Origin: Dehalococcoidia bacterium
GTDB lineage: Bacteria; Chloroflexota; Dehalococcoidia; Dehalococcoidales; UBA1222
NCBI GenBank assembly: GCA_009783135.1
Contig: WRHS01000055.1
Location: 1 to 7,065, forward strand
Direction of reading: 5' to 3'
Length of the DNA: 7,065 nt
Shown here piece after piece: positions 6,220 to 7,065 of the stretch. The translations under genes and the position numbers were made by a program. The notes beneath the pieces were generated by a model. The model ran no database searches, was not told where the DNA came from, and saw only the letters and a list, made by a program, of their open reading frames with translations. Position 1 is the stretch's first letter; the number at the start of each line of letters is the position of its first letter.

Positions 6220-6247
6220 GGACATAACACAGAAAAAGTGCTATGAT
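6219..6247 (+). promoter_or_regulatory. Strong promoter of the IS630 transposase gene
   Basis: TGGACA (6219-6224) is one base from the -35 consensus. After 17 bases comes TATGAT (6242-6247), one base from the -10 consensus, with a TGc extension in front (6239-6241). The start point would be about 6254, the G of the GTG start codon, so the mRNA may be leaderless. A TTGACA at 6199-6204 is too far from TATGAT to be its partner; it lies in repeat unit 3. Confidence 0.6.
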
Positions 6248-6253
6248 TTGTCC

Positions 6254-7065
6254 GTGGAAGAATTAAAAATAAACGGCCGGGAACTATCGCCAATAGAGCA
6301 ATACCAAAATCGCAAAAATATCATTCGAATGCTCAGGAAGGGATACCATCCAAAACAGATTGTTGACGCTCTTGGCATCAGTCGCAGTTTGGTTTATGCC
6401 ACAAAAAAGACCTACGAACAGGGTGGTATAGAAGGAATCAAACCAAAGACTCGCGGAAGACGTAAAGGCGCAAAACGCACTTTGACACTTGAGCAGGAGA
6501 AAAATATCCGGCAGGCAATCATTGATAAAACCCCTGAACAATTGAGGTTCAAATGCTGTCTATGGACCAGGCGGGCAATTCGTGATTATATCCAGCGTGA
6601 GTATAAAATTGTCATACCGCTATCCACGCTTGGATACTATCTTAGCCGCTGGGGCTTCAGCATACAGCGCCCTGTAAAAAGAGCCATAAAACAGAACCCT
6701 GAAAAAATCCGCAAATGGCTTGATGAAGAGTATCCGTCTATTGAAAAGCAAGCACGCGATGAAGGTTGCGAGATATACTGGGGAGATGAGACTGCCATTC
6801 AAAATACAGCTAACTATGTGAAAGGGTATGCACCAGTCGGACACACTCCAGTGCTTGAGGTGGAATCTAAAAAGATGAAACTGAATATGCTGTCGGCAGT
6901 ATCGAACCGTGGCAAGTTACGTTTTACGATTACTGAAAAATCTGTGAACGCAGAAACCATGATTGATTCCCGTCGGGTCCATACCTCGCAGCTCTGCTGC
7001 GTTGACCCGGTAAGGTATGCCCAGATATACTGCAGGTATGGCAACCACCAGCGAGCATATTCATA
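6254..7065 (+). pseudogene. IS630-family transposase, N-terminal part, resemblance lost near 6968
   Basis: IS630 transposases cut and paste DNA with a DDE active site. From GTG 6254 the product reads VEELKINGRELSPIEQYQNR, with a helix-turn-helix at about 20-55 (KQIVDALGISRSLVYATKK), an AT-hook-like basic linker (KPKTRGRRKGAKRT), a second DNA-binding part (TRRAIRDYIQREY...LSRWGFSIQRPVKRA) and the first catalytic Asp in IYWGDETAIQNTANYV (Asp178). VSNRGKLRFTITEKSVNAETMID is still typical. After Asp238 the family should continue to the ILDNLRVH and NPDEYLN motifs, but here it reads SRRVHTSQLCCVDPVRYAQ. The frame stays open to the edge, 270 residues in all. The second Asp and the catalytic Glu are not visible. 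No ribosome-binding site precedes the GTG; the next ATG (6329-6331) would remove part of the helix-turn-helix. Confidence 0.8.
6972..7040. repeat. Cluster of interleaved inverted repeats at the break of the transposase
   Basis: CGGGTC 6974-6979 pairs with GACCCG 7004-7009. Inside lies a tight hairpin, CGCAGC 6987-6992 with GCTGCG 6996-7001 and a TCT loop. CATACCT 6980-6986 pairs with AGGTATG 7013-7019, crossing the outer stem as a pseudoknot would, and a second AGGTATG is at 7034-7040. All stems are perfect. This looks like the end of a different mobile element or a structured RNA, but I do not recognise it. Confidence 0.6.

Larger units (their letters stand above)
6155..7065 (+). mobile_element. 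IS630-family insertion sequence, left part, probably broken
   Basis: An IS630-type transposase gene with its own promoter and repeats upstream begins 150 bases after valS. The left terminus is not proven; I place it at the palindromic repeats (6155) for lack of a clearer end, and IS630 elements normally insert at TA. Family-like sequence stops near 6968 and about 100 bases of unrelated sequence run to the window edge, so the copy is likely truncated or interrupted there. Confidence 0.6.

Noticed and set aside
1..7065. CRISPR array, tRNA or rRNA genes, toxin-antitoxin or defence genes
   Set aside because: I looked on both strands and found no regularly spaced repeats, no tRNA cloverleaf signature and no recognisable proteins of these classes.

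Overview
The window is a mosaic of mobile DNA around one intact housekeeping gene. From left to right it holds the right-hand part of an IS3-family insertion sequence on the minus strand (1 to about 686), a three-gene plus-strand module with a sigma-like regulator, a small unrecognised protein and a large serine recombinase (799-3207), a complete valyl-tRNA synthetase gene, valS (3447-6101), and the start of an IS630-family transposase gene (6254 to the window end) whose family resemblance stops near 6968.

Organism: the ValRS reads to me, from memory, most like Dehalococcoidia (Chloroflexi) enzymes. I see no T-box ahead of valS, which weakly argues against a Firmicutes host. The sigma-like protein and the recombinase look like those of Firmicutes integrative elements, so this is probably an anaerobic bacterium that received the module by transfer. 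I could not run a search, so the assignment is tentative.

How the parts fit: the regulator, small protein and recombinase share one strand. The small gene overlaps the recombinase gene, and stem-loops occupy both non-coding stretches of the module. The most economical reading is the integration end of an integrative element whose other genes lie to the left, beyond the IS3 copy that sits directly in front of the regulator. Recombinase genes of this kind often lie next to one attachment site, so 3208-3371 is the best place for an element/chromosome junction. valS would then be the first chromosomal gene.

The less ordinary signals are: a 13-bp inverted repeat that overlaps the ribosome-binding site of the regulator; a structured 170-base gap with mutually exclusive pairings; an 18-codon reading frame with a good ribosome-binding site and two adjacent valine codons just before valS; three related palindromic repeats ahead of the IS630 gene, with a promoter placed so that the mRNA would begin at its GTG; and a dense set of interleaved inverted repeats where the IS630 transposase stops looking like its family.
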